Part shown: piece by piece, positions 36,102-48,792 of the stretch
How positions within the stretch are numbered: position 1 is the first letter of the stretch
Layout of the letters: each line of letters starts with the position of its first letter
Assembly: GCA_030247885.1 (NCBI GenBank)
Contig: JAPDRO010000005.1
Coordinates: 186,001 to 250,000 of the forward strand
Direction of reading: 5' to 3'
DNA from: Taxawa tesnikishii (nom. ined.)
Taxonomy: Eukaryota; Ascomycota; Dothideomycetes; Dothideales
DNA: 64,000 bases
Notes under the pieces: generated by a model
What the model was told of the DNA's origin: nothing
The model's database searches: none
Seen by the model: the letters and a program-made list of their open reading frames with translations, nothing else
Translations under genes and position numbers: made by a program

Positions 36102-37179
36102 GGAACGATTGTTGCGTTGGGCGTATAGCCGTCGCGTTCGGACGTTTGGTAATGTAGTGTTGCGTTTGGGATAGAGATACTTTTTAGGGATGCTGGAAGT
36201 GGCACGTGTTAGTCGCGTCACTAACCCGAGTCATGTTTTCGTCTATCAAAGGCCAGCACGACGAGAGGTATGTTGGAGTGTGTCTCGACTGATCCATTGA
36301 GCAAGATTATACACTTGCAAATACTACTCTTGAGGGCTGTTGGTGCTTGTGGATATTTCCCCCAGTGCCCAGTGCCCGGTGTCCAGTGTAACAGTGGGAC
36401 AGCAGCCGGCTGGGCCTCGACGAGACCCTTTTATGACGTCGGATCCAGGGGCAAGCAAGACAACAAGAAGGGGTACGGATGCTTACCGCGCCGACTGAAC
36501 TTCGAGACACTAGGGAAATAGATCTTGTAGTGCTCCTTGACAGAGGAACACTGCAGCTGAAGAGTGAAAGAGAGAGAGGAAGAGAGAGAAACCGGGAAAC
36601 AAGGGTGGGAGTTGCGGTTGAAGTGTAAAGCGACCTCCGTTCCTACGTGTTTTCTCGGGTCCCTGCAGACGGGGCCATCTCCACACCCTCTCGGCAGTTC
36701 ACGTGCTTTGGAGACCCTGCCCACTTCCGGACTTGTTCCGCGCGAAGCCGCGGCAGAACCCCCAATCTCCCATCTCACAACACGATGCCCGCAGGTGTTG
36801 GTGGTGGTGGTGGTATAGCTGCGGGCGTGAAGATCACTGCGAGTATATATCCTGATATCGCTTGGCCGTTCCACGCTCTCGACAGGATGACAGGGTTTGC
36901 ACGAGAAGCGGCAGGCTGCGGCTATCTCCACGCTGGCTCATAGGCGCGACTCTTATCTTCCACAGCAGCAAAGTGAATCTGGGCGTTGATAACGACCCTA
37001 CCAGATAAGCGGTACATGCATAGAGATCAGGCGAATCTCTAGGACGAGCCGTGGAGATGCATGTCATGGCTGGGGAGCTCTGGACACGTTGATATGGACG
37101 GCTGGCCCTCTTCATCCTCGCTGCCAGCACCGTGCGAGCCGTCATCTGCTCCGAGGCAATCTTTCAGGGAATACTTGAC
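36102..37179. other. 1.1-kb divergent promoter gap, no gene seen
   Basis: Between the ethanolamine kinase start (minus) and the CLC gene start (plus). Contains an AG-rich stretch at 36565-36605. Open frames look random. Confidence 0.55.
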
Positions 37180-39547
37180 ATGGACGAAAGATCACCCCTG
37201 CTGCCTGCTCACGGGGCAGTCCAGGACCGGCGACTGAGCAAGCTGCAGCAGGACGAAGAGGCAAACTCGATAGTCAAGAGCCATGTAACCGTGGAAGAAC
37301 AGGCAATGGCCCACAGTACGATTGGCGAGCGATTGGCGTACAACGACTACACAACTATCGACTTCCTCCATGATCTTGTAAGGCACTCTTCTCGAGCAGA
37401 GCGTGAATGGTGGCTGATGCCCACATGTAGGTCAAGGACTCCTACCGCCATCGCTTCGTCCACAGTGGGAAAGGCATACGGAACAAGGCTTTTGCCCTCT
37501 TCGACTCGGCCACCGGTTGGATCGCCGTTGCCATTATCGGGACTTTAACCGCCTGCGTCGCGTTCGTCGTGGACGTTGCAGAGGCCACAGTCAGTGACTG
37601 GAAGCTAGGATACTGCACACGCAATCCCCTACTCAACCGGGAGGCGTGCTGCGAGGACAAAACGCCCCTGATAGGAATCGCTTCAGAGATTGGGGACAAG
37701 TGCTCGGATTTCCATGTCTGGACCGACAGCTACGCGCCCAAATTTGCCATCTACGTCGCCTTTGCGCTGGCGTTCGGTGTCGTCAGTTCCAGCGCTACTA
37801 CGCTCACTAAGCGTAACCTACCTGCTACTTCTCCGGGTACGGGTGACAAGGGCCAACATAATGCTGATGCACCACCGCAACCAGTCGTCAGCGGCAAGAG
37901 CATGTACATGGCGGCTGGGTCTGGTATTCCGGAGATCAAGACCATCCTCTCCGGTTTCGTAATCCCCAATTTTCTGGACTTGAAGGTGCTTCTCGTGAAA
38001 GGCTTCGGGGCCATCTTCGCGGTCGCAACGGGAATGTGTCTCGGCAAAGAAGGCCCTTTCGTCCACATCTCGACTTGCGTAGGATATCTGGTTGCGAGTA
38101 GGTTCCCGAGGTACCGCGACAACGGCCGGAAGATGCGAGAGATGCTCTCAGCTGCTTGTGCTTCCGGATTGAGTGTCGCTTTCGGCGCGCCCATCGGAGG
38201 CGTACTGTTCAGTTATGAGGAGATCAGCACGTATTTCCCACGCAAAGTCCTCTGGAGGGCATTCCTCTGCTCGTTGTTTGCGGGGATGGTACTCAAGGCT
38301 TTGAACCCTAACGGAACAGGAAAGCTTGTGTTGTTCGAAACCAACTACGGCACATCATACAACGCGGTGCACTATCTCGTGTTCGTGGTACTGGGAGTTG
38401 CGGGAGGTATATTCGGCGGTGTGTTCTGCAAAGCCAACTTCTACTGGTCGAGATGGTTCCGCAAATACCCTATCATCAAGAATTATCCCGTCTTCGAAGT
38501 CTTTCTCATCGTCCTGGCCACTGCACTCTTGCAGTACCCTAACCCACTGACAAGAGAGCCAGGTGATACCATTTTAAAGAATCTGCTCGTCGATTGTCGT
38601 ACCGACGCCTCTCTCGAATCTTGGATCTGCCAAAACGAAGCCCGTACCGACAGCCGTTGGGAATATGTTGGCTGGCTTCTGTACGGCACACTCGCCAAAC
38701 TCATCCTCACCATCATCACTTTCGGCATCAAAGTACCCTCCGGTGTCATCATTCCCGCTCTCGACGCCGGCGCCTTCTTCGGACGCCTAGTCGGCCAATG
38801 GATCGGCACCATCTCCCCGGCATCTTCGCCATGGTCGGCGCCGCCGCCTTCCTCGCCGGCGTCTCGCGCATGACAATCTCACTCTGCGTCATCATGTTCG
38901 AACTGACCGGAGAACTCGAATACGTCGTCCCGCACATGATCGCGATCCTCGTCGCGAAATGGGTCGCCGACGCCCTGGGAAAGGAGAGCGTCTACGACCT
39001 GGCGCAAAACGTCCTTGGGCACCCATTCCTCGACCTCGATCACAGCATGGGCGTCGTGCAAAGTAAGAACGCCCTGGTGGAGGAATTGATCCCGCCAAAG
39101 CAGACGATGGACGAAATCACCGTGCACGTCCCGTCGAGCAACAAAGTCCCTCGCAAACTGCTCGAGCAAAAACTGGACCAGCTCCACCGCCGCGGCTTGA
39201 TGGACGCCGGCCTCGTGCTCGTGCAGAACAACGGTATCCTGCAAGGCTACATCGCCGAAGGCGAGCTGGATTTCGGGCTCAACGACCTCGGCAAGATTTA
39301 CGCTGCCGACGCGGAGGTGAGGTTGCTGGGAGATGCGGAGGAAGGTGATTTCGATCTGAGTACGTTTGTGGATCGCACGCCCATGACAATCTGCGCGACG
39401 GCCCCCATGGAGTATGCGGCGGAGATGTTTGGGAAGTTGGGGCTGAGGCATCTTATGGTGCTGGAGGAGGGTACGGGGAGGTTGGTGGGGGTCATTATCA
39501 AGAAGAGGTTGGTCGCTTATCTGGATGGACTTAGTCGTGAACATTGA
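37180..39547 (+). CDS. GEF1: CLC-family chloride transporter (GEF1-like)
   Basis: Two exons: 37180-37377 and 37431-39547, with an intron of 53 nt. About 771 residues if one base is missing. Selectivity-filter motifs are present: GSGIPEIKTI, GKEGPFVH (with the gating Glu) and PSGVIIPALDAGAFFGRLVGQW. Two C-terminal CBS domains lie around residues 600-765 (SNKVPRKLLEQKLDQL; MTICATAPMEYAAEMFGKLG). The N-terminus carries a dileucine-like SPLLP sorting motif. The Glu in the GKEGP gate fits GEF1-type Cl-/H+ exchangers of Golgi and endosomes, where they support luminal acidification and copper loading. At the CCCC run 38815-38818 the frame changes: GQWIGTISP must continue as GIFAMVGAAAFLAGVSR, which lies one base out. 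No intron fits there. An upstream in-frame GTG at 37132 is not used. Confidence 0.92.
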
Positions 39548-41353
39548 ACACTGAGAGATGTACTGAATGGTGGTGTTGGGTGTTTCTTTTCCTTTATGCT
39601 TCTTTTTGGGGGAAAATTGGAAATCGATCTTCCAATCCTGATGCGAATGCTGACTGCGTCGTTGTATGTTCATATGTCACTGCATGATGGGAGCCGTGCT
39701 GCATCTTCGGTTGAGGTCATGGTCAGTCCGAGAGACTGTTATTGCAACCAGCCTCAGGCTGGTCCTTAAAGGGCATCTCTTACTTCTTCATGTTCTTTCC
39801 AATGTGCCACAGTGTGTTTGTCATATTGCAAGTCCAACAACAAAAATCCCGCCCTTCCGATGACCAGCTCTCGCCAAGTACTAGCGCCCATTACATTTCT
39901 GCTCCGCGACTACCGCTGCGAGTCCCGCTTTACTAGGAATCAGCTCAACGTGAGAGCGGCACCTGACGTCCATGGAGCCGGATTGATGAAAAGATACTGG
40001 AGCGCCGCACGGCAAAACCTTCAGCATTTTGAATCCCTACATGATCACCCACTCGCCTTGTCTTCGGCGCGAAGTTGAGGAACCACGATCGCAATTTGCC
40101 TGCTATCTAGAACGTAATACTGCACGCCAGAGTAGTGCCGTATGCGAAGGCGACGTGCCAATTCTTACGAGCGAACAAGCTGACCTGAATACAGACGAAG
40201 CAGTGGGCATCTCATGGGTTCAGGTTTTCCGTGGGCATCCCATGGATTCAGGTTTTCCAAGCAAATGCATGTGGAAACACTCGCCCGCTTGAAGGAACGC
40301 ATAAACTCGTTCATCACGAGTCAGACATGCGAGGATTAGGATCCGCGTTGACACATGCCAAGTCCATCCCGGGAACTAGGTTGCCGCTCAACAGCCGCGA
40401 ACGGGGTTCGGGACAGAACTTTGACAGTCGCTCACCCGATGACCCTTTAATCCCTCTTACATGGAGAGAAGACCGGCTCCGCAGCAGAAGAAACACTTCA
40501 GGGACGAACACGTGGGACAAGGGGGAAAAAGAAAAGGAAAGGAAACAGATACATTCATACTTACGCAGTGTGACCTCGATGTCAAGCACGCCATACACCT
40601 TGCTCTCATACCACGATCGAGTACAACGGTTAGGATGAGAGCAAGCCAATCTTTCGTTGCAGCGGATGACGCGCGCCAAGCTCGAATACCACTCTCATCC
40701 CAAACGTGCAACTCATCTTAGACGATGGAGGCGATCCACACCTGTGCCTTTAGCACGCGACACTAAAGCCTAAGATCCTTTCACTCCTCGCCCATTCGGT
40801 GCTGTTGGCGGACTCTCTTGCGCTGTTGATTGGAGGGACGCGGAGCATCCTGGGAGAGTGAAGCAATTTTTCTTGTCCCTTGGGTCGGGTCGGCTGTTAC
40901 GTTGTCGTGGTATAAGATGCGTGTCTCTCACTCGCTTGCTCGCTGGATCTCCTTTCTCTTTTCCGCAAGAGAGAAGCCCAATCCTTTTCTGAGGGATCCG
41001 TCTTTGTTTTCCGCGGTCTTACGAGAAACACATCTCAGCAGCAAAGAAAGTCAAAAGCTATTCGTTTCCCAGCACTTGAGCTTTCCCCTCCTCTACCACT
41101 CGTCCTTCCAGTCATCAGTGTGAACTGAACTGATCGATACTCGACTCGCCTGGGTCCCCAAAGCGCCAAAACCTGAACCACTTGATCCACCCGAGCAACA
41201 ACATCTTTACCAGAGCGACTTAACCCGAGCGACAACAATTGCAGCCCTTGCGCCATCGACCTGACCGCCATCAGACTGCCCTCAGCACCCTTGAGCAATT
41301 GATTTTGCCCAGAGCAGCACATCCCCGAGCAACACCACTTCCAGAGCGCCATC
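39548..41353. other. 1.8-kb gap before the MFS gene, no gene seen
   Basis: 3' flank of the CLC gene and a long upstream region of the MFS gene. The last 300 nt are CT-rich, as in a 5' leader. Apart from the 28-bp tandem repeat at 40203, nothing recognisable. Confidence 0.55.
40203..40258. repeat. 28-bp tandem duplication, two copies
   Basis: Units 40203-40230 and 40231-40258 begin GTGGGCATC and end TTCAGGTTTTCC, and differ at two positions. A local duplication in non-coding sequence. Confidence 0.9.
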
Positions 41354-43186
41354 ATGGGATTCGTGAACCCCTTCGCACGCGGCAAACACGACAGGGACTA
41401 CCCGGACGTGGTAATCCCAATCGCCCGACGCACCTCTCTCAGCAGCCCGCCCGAGAAAACCGAAAACAATATGACTTCCAACGACACCGGCAGCGAGGCG
41501 GATATGTCCACGGGAGGCTACAGCATCGAGAGCCTGAAGAAAGAAGTTGACGGCGATGTAGCGACCGAGGGCTTGAACACTGCATACGATCGTGAGTGAC
41601 GTGCTGCTCATCGAGCCAAACCCAAGCTCTCCACATGTGCGGTAGCGTACAGGCGGATGTGAATGCTCATGGCGTTACAGGCAAGTCTAAGGTCATCAAC
41701 AAGGCCATTCAAGACATGGGGATGGGGAGATACCAGTGGGAACTCTTCGTGCTTTGCGGATTCGGATGGTTTGCAGACAAGTGAGCAGTGAAAAAAATTG
41801 TGTTTGCAGTACACGGATCCTGACGGGATATACAGTCTCTGGCTTCAGGGTGTCGCTCTCACGCTCGACCCGATAGCTGCTGAGTTCAACGTCGACACTA
41901 ACAGAGTGCGGTACACCACGCTCTCGCTGTTCGTTGGCCTCTGTATCGGCGCCAGCTTCTGGGGTATCGCTTCGGATGTCATCGGTCGCCGCCTCGCGTT
42001 CAACTGCACGCTCATGTTTGCCGGCATCTTTGGTCTGGCTGCTGGAGGTGGACCGAACTGGATCGGCACCTGCGCACTTTACGCATGCCTCGGCCTCGGC
42101 GTGGGTGGAAACCTTCCCGTTGATGGCGCACTGTTCCTCGAGTTCTTGCCATTCGAGTCCGGCAACCTCCTCACCCTGCTCTCTGTCTGGTGGCCAATCG
42201 GACAACTGGTCTCTTCACTGCTCGCCTGGGCGTTCATCCCGAACTACTCCTGCCCCTCCACCGCCACCACATGCACCAAGGCGGAGAACTGGGGCTGGAG
42301 GTATCTGGTACTCACGCTGGGAGCTCTGACATTCGTCATGTTCCTCTGCCGCTTCTTCCTCTTCCACTTGTACGAATCACCAAAGTTCCTCCTCTCGCGC
42401 GGCAAACAACGAGAGGCCGTCGCTGTCGTGCACGCCATCGCACACAAGAACGGACACAAGACTTGGCTTACCGAAGAGGTCCTGAATCAGGTCGGCGGTG
42501 ACCCCGAGGTAGTGCAGGATGGCGCATTGAGCACTGTGGACATTGTCAAGCGCAGCCTTGCCAAGTTTTCGACCCAGCGCGTCGGACCTCTGTTCCACAC
42601 CTGGAAGCTTGCCGTGACGACCATCCTCATCTGGTTCATGTGGACGACCATCGGAATGGGCTACCCCCTCTTCAACGCGTTCCTGCCCCAGTATCTCGCG
42701 AACAGCGGCGGTGGCGCAGCCACACCGACAAGCATCGTCTACCGCAACTACGCCATCACTTCCATTGTCGGCGTGCCAGGCTCCATCCTGGCGTGCTACA
42801 CCGTCGACATCAAGTACATCGGCCGCAAAGGCACAATGGTCATCTCGACCCTCATCACCGGCGTCTTCCTGTTCCTCTTCACCACCAGCACCGACTCTGG
42901 CGCTCAGCTCGCCTTCTCCTCGCTTGAGGCCTTCTTCCAGAACATCATGTACGGCGTCCTCTACGCCTACACCCCCGAGGTCTTCCCCGCCCCCAGCCGC
43001 GGCACCGGAACCGGAATCGCCTCGTTCTTGAACCGTGTTGCTGGGTTGTGCGCGCCGATCGTCGCCGTCAATGCCGGTCAGGCTAACCCTTCGGGTCCTG
43101 TCTATGCGGCGGGTGGCCTGTTCTTTGCGGCGTTTGTTGCCATGTGTTTGCTGCCGATCGAGACGAGGGGCAGACAGTCGCTGTAG
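41354..43186 (+). CDS. MFS transporter (SVOP/sugar-porter-like)
   Basis: Three exons: 41354-41591, 41681-41780 and 41836-43186, with introns of 89 and 55 nt. The product has 562 residues with no frame break. A polar N-terminus of about 95 residues precedes 12 predicted membrane segments. Family marks are GMGRYQWELFVLCGFGWFAD, WGIASDVIGRRLAF (the MFS motif A region), GVGGNLPVDGALFLEFLP, DIKYIGRKGTM (second motif A) and YAYTPEVFPAPSRGTGTGIA. This subgroup is related to animal SVOP and bacterial niacin/aromatic-acid porters. The substrate cannot be read from sequence. The third exon begins at LWLQG; a CAG acceptor upstream would put the frame out. Confidence 0.92.
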
Positions 43187-43399
43187 ACGGGACGGTAGGT
43201 GGGTAAGCTGGGTGAAAACGGGGTGGTGTGCTGAATGCAGAGAAGCGAGCTGGACGATACAATATACCCATACTTACAGGTAGCAATGCCGTATGACATT
43301 CGCAGTTGGTCATGTCATTAACGCGCCCTACGCTCGACGTGGCCGGGTCTTTTCGTTGTAGTTGTCGATCGTTTTAAGGAGACACCTATTGCAAACAGG

Positions 43400-43429
43400 A
43401 CGCGTGCTGTCCAGCAACAGCACACGCGT
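43400..43429. repeat. Imperfect hairpin downstream of the MFS gene
   Basis: ACGCGTGCTGT (43400-43410) faces ACAGCACACGCGT (43417-43429) across a 6-nt loop, fully paired except for a 2-nt bulge. It starts 213 nt after the MFS stop codon. Confidence 0.75.
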
Positions 43430-44114
43430 TATCTCTATTCAGTGCGTCGGCCGTCTGACGATGGCTTTGCTGCAGTTTGCCGGTCCTCAACCCTCAGAAT
43501 CCAGTACCTTCGGGTGACTTCTCCGGCTGTGCGAAACCAAACGGCAAGTGCGGATTGGCAGCTGTCACGGCAGCACAACGGTGGATATCAACAATCGTAT
43601 CAGGAGGAGAACGGCACCATCGATGAGCGTCTTGACGGACGACAGCACTAGGTAGGGCTTGATATGGGAGTATATTGGTTACCCCACACCTTTCAACGGT
43701 GCAGAACTCGGCTTTGCTGGCCTGACTCAGGGCAGACGAATGAGAGGACAAGGGCAGATGAGAATACGTCAAGGCTCGACGTGCTGCCGCGTGTAATCTG
43801 GATAAGGTTCCATGCACTGATGCGTGTTTCGTGCATACTGTGGCTGGTACCAGTGGTGGCGCGCATGTGCTTCAGCCTTGGCAGTGCTGCAGACTGGTTG
43901 ATTTGAGATTTCGCATGCTACACAGCCACACACACAAAGAAGAGAAGAGGGCCGAAAACAAACACGGAGTGCAGTGCAAGACAGCAGGGTTGAGTTGTCG
44001 CACAGTCAGTTCACTGCCTCGACTGCAACTAGCAAGAATCCGGTGTCTTGTGCTGTCATTTGGTCGTACCAGACTTGTTTGCTTGGCTCGCAGAAGGCAG
44101 GAGCAGGGCCAGCC

Positions 44115-44148
44115 CAAGGGTCGAGGGTCAAGGGTCAAGGGTCAAGGG
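44115..44148. repeat. GGGTCAA heptamer repeat
   Basis: About four GGGTCAA units, one with a single change, lie 280 nt upstream of the CSC1-like start codon. Confidence 0.85.
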
Positions 44149-44425
44149 GCTTTCAGCCACGCACTCTTCCAAGATTTGTTTACGCCAGTGCGTCATCTCT
44201 GCGGCAGGGAAGTGACGATCACCGCCCATCTGTACTGGCTCATAACCTCCTTCCAACCGCCCCAATCCCAATCCGAATCGCAGCTCATCATCGTTGGCTC
44301 GCGTGCAGCGATCGACTACAATACATACATCCTTGACACCCATCACAGCTGCGCATCCTTCTCCCCGCGCATCTCCTATACAACACATCACAACACCTAT
44401 TTTGGGGTCAAGAGGCGTCGCAATA

Positions 44426-47249
44426 ATGGCTTCTGTTGCGGACGCCACTATCAAAAAGGCCACCAGGGTCGTTGCACGCCAAATCGCTGTACGTACATTG
44501 AGCTCTACTGATCCTTTGGCCCGCTCTAACACAGAATCCTCCAGAATCAAAGCAACGACGCCAACGTTGGCTCCTCCCAAACCTCCAGCAAGAACACCAA
44601 CTCGGCCTCGAGCATTGTCACTACCCTTGTCCCTGTCGCCGCCGTTGCTGCTATCTGGCTTGTCGCCTTCCTCGTCCTGAGACGCATCTTCCCACGGAAG
44701 TACTACCCAAGGTCTTTCTTGGGCAGTTTGCGAACCAAGTAGGTCATCTCCGATATCTTTCTCCAACAAACGACTGACAAGACGACAGTGAGCGCTCACC
44801 AACGCTGTCCAAAACGCTGTTCGGCTGGATCGGTGGCTTCTACAACATTCCAGACACCTATGTCCTCAACCACCACAGTCTTGATGGCTTCCTGTTTCTT
44901 CGCCTGCTCAAGATCTCCGTCATCATCTGTCTCGTCGGGTGCTGCATCACCTTCCCTGTCCTGTTCCCCATCAACGCGACGGGAGGCAATGGCATGAAAC
45001 AGCTTGACATCCTGACTTTCTCCAACGTCGCGAACAAATGGAAGCACTTTGCAACCGCAGGATGTGCATGGATCTTCTTCGGGTTTGTCATCTACATGAT
45101 CACCAGGGAGAGCATCTTCTACATCAACCTCCGCCAAGCATACCTGCTCTCTCCATACTATGCCAGCCGTCTGTCGTCAAGGACCGTCCTCTTCACTTCA
45201 GTCCCGGAAGACTACCAGAACGAGGCCAAGATCCGTAGCATGCTGGGGGATTCGGTCAGACGCGTATGGGTCGCGACTGACTGCAAGGACCTGGAAGACG
45301 ATGTCAAAGACCGTGACAAGGTTGCTATGAAGCTGGAAGCCGCCGAGACCAAGCTCATTCGCGCAGCAAATGGCACTCGCCTGAAGGCTGAGAAGAAGAA
45401 CGGCGGTCGTCGCACCTCTGAGGCTGAAGAAGCCGCCATCGGACACAACGGCGAGTCCGGTTCTGTCGCTGCTCGTTACCTGGATCGCAAGAAAAGACCT
45501 ACTCATCGCCTCAAGCCATTGATCGGCAAGAAGGTGGACACGATCGACTGGTGCCGCGCCGAGCTTCAAAGGCTCATTCCCAAGGTTGATCAAGCCCAAG
45601 CCAAGCACAGGTCTCTTGATGTCAAGAAGGTCGGCGCTGTGTTCGTCGAGTTCGACACGCTCAACGCGGCCCAGTCTGCCTATCAGAGCCTCACCCACCA
45701 CCAGGTCCTGCACATGGCACCTCGCTACACTGGCATGAACCCTAGTGAAATCATCTGGAGCAACCTCAGGATCAAGTGGTGGGAAAGAGTCGTCCGCCAG
45801 ATCTTGACTACTTCCTTCGTCGTCGCGCTCATCATCTTCTGGTCCATCCCGGTTGCTGTCATCGGTGCAATCTCCAATGTCAACTACCTTACCAACAGAC
45901 TGCCTTGGCTGGATTTCATCTACAACCTTCCCAGTTTCCTGCTTGGTCTTATCACGGGTCTGCTACCAGTGGTTCTCTTGGCCGCTCTCATGTCTCTTCT
46001 GCCCATCATCCTTCGCCTCATGGCAAAGCTCGGAGGTGATCCAACCAGGTCCGCCGTTGAGCTTACGGTCCAGAACTCCTACTTTGGATTCCAAGTTGTC
46101 CAAGTCTTCCTGGTGGCCACGATAGGTTCTGCGGCCTCCTCCGCCGTCACCCAGATTATCCAAAACCCCAGTAGCGCTCCGTCTCTCCTTGCAACGCAGA
46201 TCCCCAAGGCCTCCAACTTCTACCTGTCTTACTTCATCTTGCAAGGCCTCGGTGTTGTTTCGAGCATGCTGGTTGGTATCACCGGTCTGGTTGTCTTTAT
46301 CATCTTGGGCAAGCTTCTCGACAAGACTCCTCGCAAGATGTACAAGCGCTGGATCAACCTCGCGGGCGTTGGCTGGGGCACGGTCTTCCCAGTCTACACT
46401 AACCTGCTCGTTATCGGTAAGTACATGCCGCAGCAATCTATTACACAAACACATGTACTGACTTGAACAGCGATCTGCTACTCTTGCATTGCGCCCCTCG
46501 TCTTGCTCTTCGCAGCCATTGGCCTTTACTTCTTCTACCTGGCTTACCGCTACAACTTCCTCTTCGTCAACAACGCTAACATCAACACCGGAGGCCGTGT
46601 CTATCCTCGGGCTTTGCAACAGCTCTTTGTCGGACTGTACGTTGCAGAGGTCTGTCTGATCGGCCTCTTCGCCATTGCCACTGCATCTTCCATTGGCGCT
46701 CTCGGCCCACTGATAATGATGATCATCTTCCTGATCTTCACCGTCCTGTACCACGCTTCGCTCAACGCCGCCTTGGATCCTCTTATCAACTACCTCCCCA
46801 AGTCTCTTGAGGCCGAGGAGAGGCACCTCATGGACGCTGAGAAGGCAGAGGAAGGCGAGCTGAACGGTCGTGAGAAGGGTACTGGCCATGCTCTGGGTGA
46901 CAAGCTCGGACCCGCCCCACACAAGAAGCCCAACCTCTTCACCAAATGGCTGCGCCCTGACATCTACTGCGACTACGCCACGATGCGTCGCCTGGTGCCC
47001 AAGGACATCGCCATCCGTTACGAGCCAGAGGTGGAGGAGAACGCATATTACAACCCAGCAATCACATCGCAGACCCCTCTCCTATGGATCCCTCGTGACC
47101 CAGTCGGCGTGAGCAGACAGGAGGTCGACGACACCCAGAAGGTCATCCCGATCACGGACGAGGGCGCATTCCTGGACGAGAAGAACAAGATCGTCTGGGA
47201 TGCAGAGGATGGACGCCCGCCGATCTACCAGGAGCCTGTCTACTATTGA
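44426..47249 (+). CDS. CSC1/TMEM63 (DUF221) osmosensitive cation channel
   Basis: Four exons: 44426-44488, 44545-44738, 44789-46416 and 46471-47249, with introns of 56, 50 and 54 nt. The product has 887 residues with no frame break. Order of parts: an N-terminal membrane segment (TLVPVAAVAAIWLVAFLVL), the conserved RSPTLSKTLFGWIGGFYNIPDT region, two more segments, a large cytosolic domain (about residues 200-370) with an RRM-like fold starting SSRTVLFTSVPEDY, then DUF221 proper with WSIPVAVIGAISN and about seven further membrane segments, and a polar C-terminus. PTRSAVELTVQNSYFGFQV is a typical pore-proximal block. Family members are calcium-permeable channels gated by membrane tension or hyperosmotic stress. 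The membrane in which it acts (plasma or internal) is not shown. Confidence 0.93.
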
Positions 47250-48792
47250 GTGTGAGAATGTCAGCACAGGTTAAAAAGACAGGCACTAGCACGGATTCCC
47301 TGGATCTTGGAGGCTGAATGAAGGACGAACCTGTGTTCACACTCGCTTGGTGCTTTCCATGACGCCTTATACCCCTATATCCCCTTTTTTCATTTGTCGT
47401 GCTTCGGGCGTACAGTTGGGATTGACGGACGGACGGACGGACGAGCTCCCACAAAATCTGATGTCGGAAGGCTTTCAGGCTTCGTGTAATAGTATAGTAA
47501 TGTTCACCATTAATGAGTTAATCATTTGCAATGACAAAGACCTTGTCAACGTCGGCAGACACGGTTGTTGACGGCTTGCGTTCCCAGTGTTTACCGCGGC
47601 CAGCGTCGGCGTTTGCTCTTTCTTTCTCGATGACGAATCCACTGCGGGGATCTTCGAAATGTTTTCCTGGGACGCCTTTTCGCCGATGCAGCGCTTGCAC
47701 CTTTTCGCAAGCCCTGAGAAACGAGTTGGTTGGCGCCGGCTGGGCGGCGGGAACAAGAAGTCCACGTCCGCCAAGGAGAAAGCGACCGAGAAGGCTGGAA
47801 TCGGCCAAGGATCTCAACTGGACCGCACGCGCATTCTCGGTGCAGCTTTCATCCTTCGTCTGGCGGGTCAGCGCAGCTTCAGCACAGCTCGGTGCAGCTC
47901 ACCTCGTCAAAGTCAAGCTAGCTTGCGCTCGTCCGGTGCGAGTGCGATAGCAGGGCAGCTCCAGAGCAGGGTTAGCCTGCGTGCATACCATGCAACGTCG
48001 GAAACGCCAGACAGCGGCACAGCTGCGGATTGAGTCTGCTACGGGACGCTCCCCTTCGAACGAGCCTATGGGGGTTGCGTATCTCAAAACACTACTACAC
48101 TACTCACTAGCAGACCTCTGCGAGGCCTGGTGTTCGGAGTTCACGTGTGGCAGACTAACTGAGGGGTTGCGGGGATGAAACCGCAGAAACGCTCACGAAA
48201 GCTAGGGCACAGCTTCCGAACGGCGTGCTGGCTTCCGGTCCCCTGTTGTCCGGTGATAGTCAGGTGTTGCAGCGCGACGACTCCACCCGTCAACCATGCA
48301 GCAAACCAAGGAGCCCGCCGTTCTACGGATACCTTGCGCCGGGCGCGAGCACCACGGTCGGACGTCGCCATTGGATTGAACGTCACCCATTGGCCTGGCG
48401 GAGGCGTGGCGGAGGCGTGAGCTATCGAACCATCGCATCTCGCTCATCAAGCCATCTCCATAGACCCGAACGTCTCGCTGCTCGGTTTGGGAGCAGCTCA
48501 CCTGCATGTGGCTTGGATATGGACCATCTGGCCGATCAGTCCTCTGCCCCTCCCCTTCGTACGCGCACTGTCCGAAAGGCCATGGTGGGGCAGCAGTCTC
48601 GCATCAGTCTCGCCGGTGGTAAGATAAAGAGTGGCCGAACCCCTCCAGTCACCTCATCACCGCCCTCCGATTCATTCAAAAGATACCCAGTCCAGCAACA
48701 GCTCCAGCTCCAGCAACAGCTCCAGCAACAGCATACCTTTCGTTGAACGATACCAACTCTTCCTCCACCCAATCTTCCTCACCGCACTCAGA
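47250..48792. other. 1.5-kb gap before ADH, two unclear open frames
   Basis: 3' flank of the CSC1-like gene and a long upstream region of the ADH gene. Open frames at 47518-47817 (minus, 99 residues) and 47587-48033 (plus, 148 residues) overlap each other and match no family I know. CAG/CTC-rich tandem sequence lies at 48689-48735, just before the ADH start. Confidence 0.5.
48689..48735. repeat. TCCAGCAACAGC-type tandem repeat in the ADH leader
   Basis: Units of TCCAGCAACAGC and TCCAGC alternate four times immediately upstream of the ADH start codon at 48793. The frame is open through it in phase with the ADH, so a longer N-terminus is formally possible, but ADH homologues start at MSQPEIP-like sequences. 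Confidence 0.8.

Larger units (their letters stand above)
43187..44425. other. 1.2-kb gap between tandem genes, no gene seen
   Basis: 3' flank of the MFS gene (with a hairpin at 43400-43429) and promoter of the CSC1-like gene (with a heptamer repeat at 44115-44148). No coding block recognised. Confidence 0.55.

Noticed and set aside
44115-44148. GGGTCAA repeat as an internal telomere-like tract
   Set aside because: The unit is not TTAGGG, there are only about four copies, and it lies in an ordinary promoter region.
47518-48033. Two overlapping open frames (minus 99 residues, plus 148 residues) as genes
   Set aside because: They overlap on opposite strands, show no known motif, and neither has splice signals or homologous blocks I can recognise. 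Left as an unclear gap.
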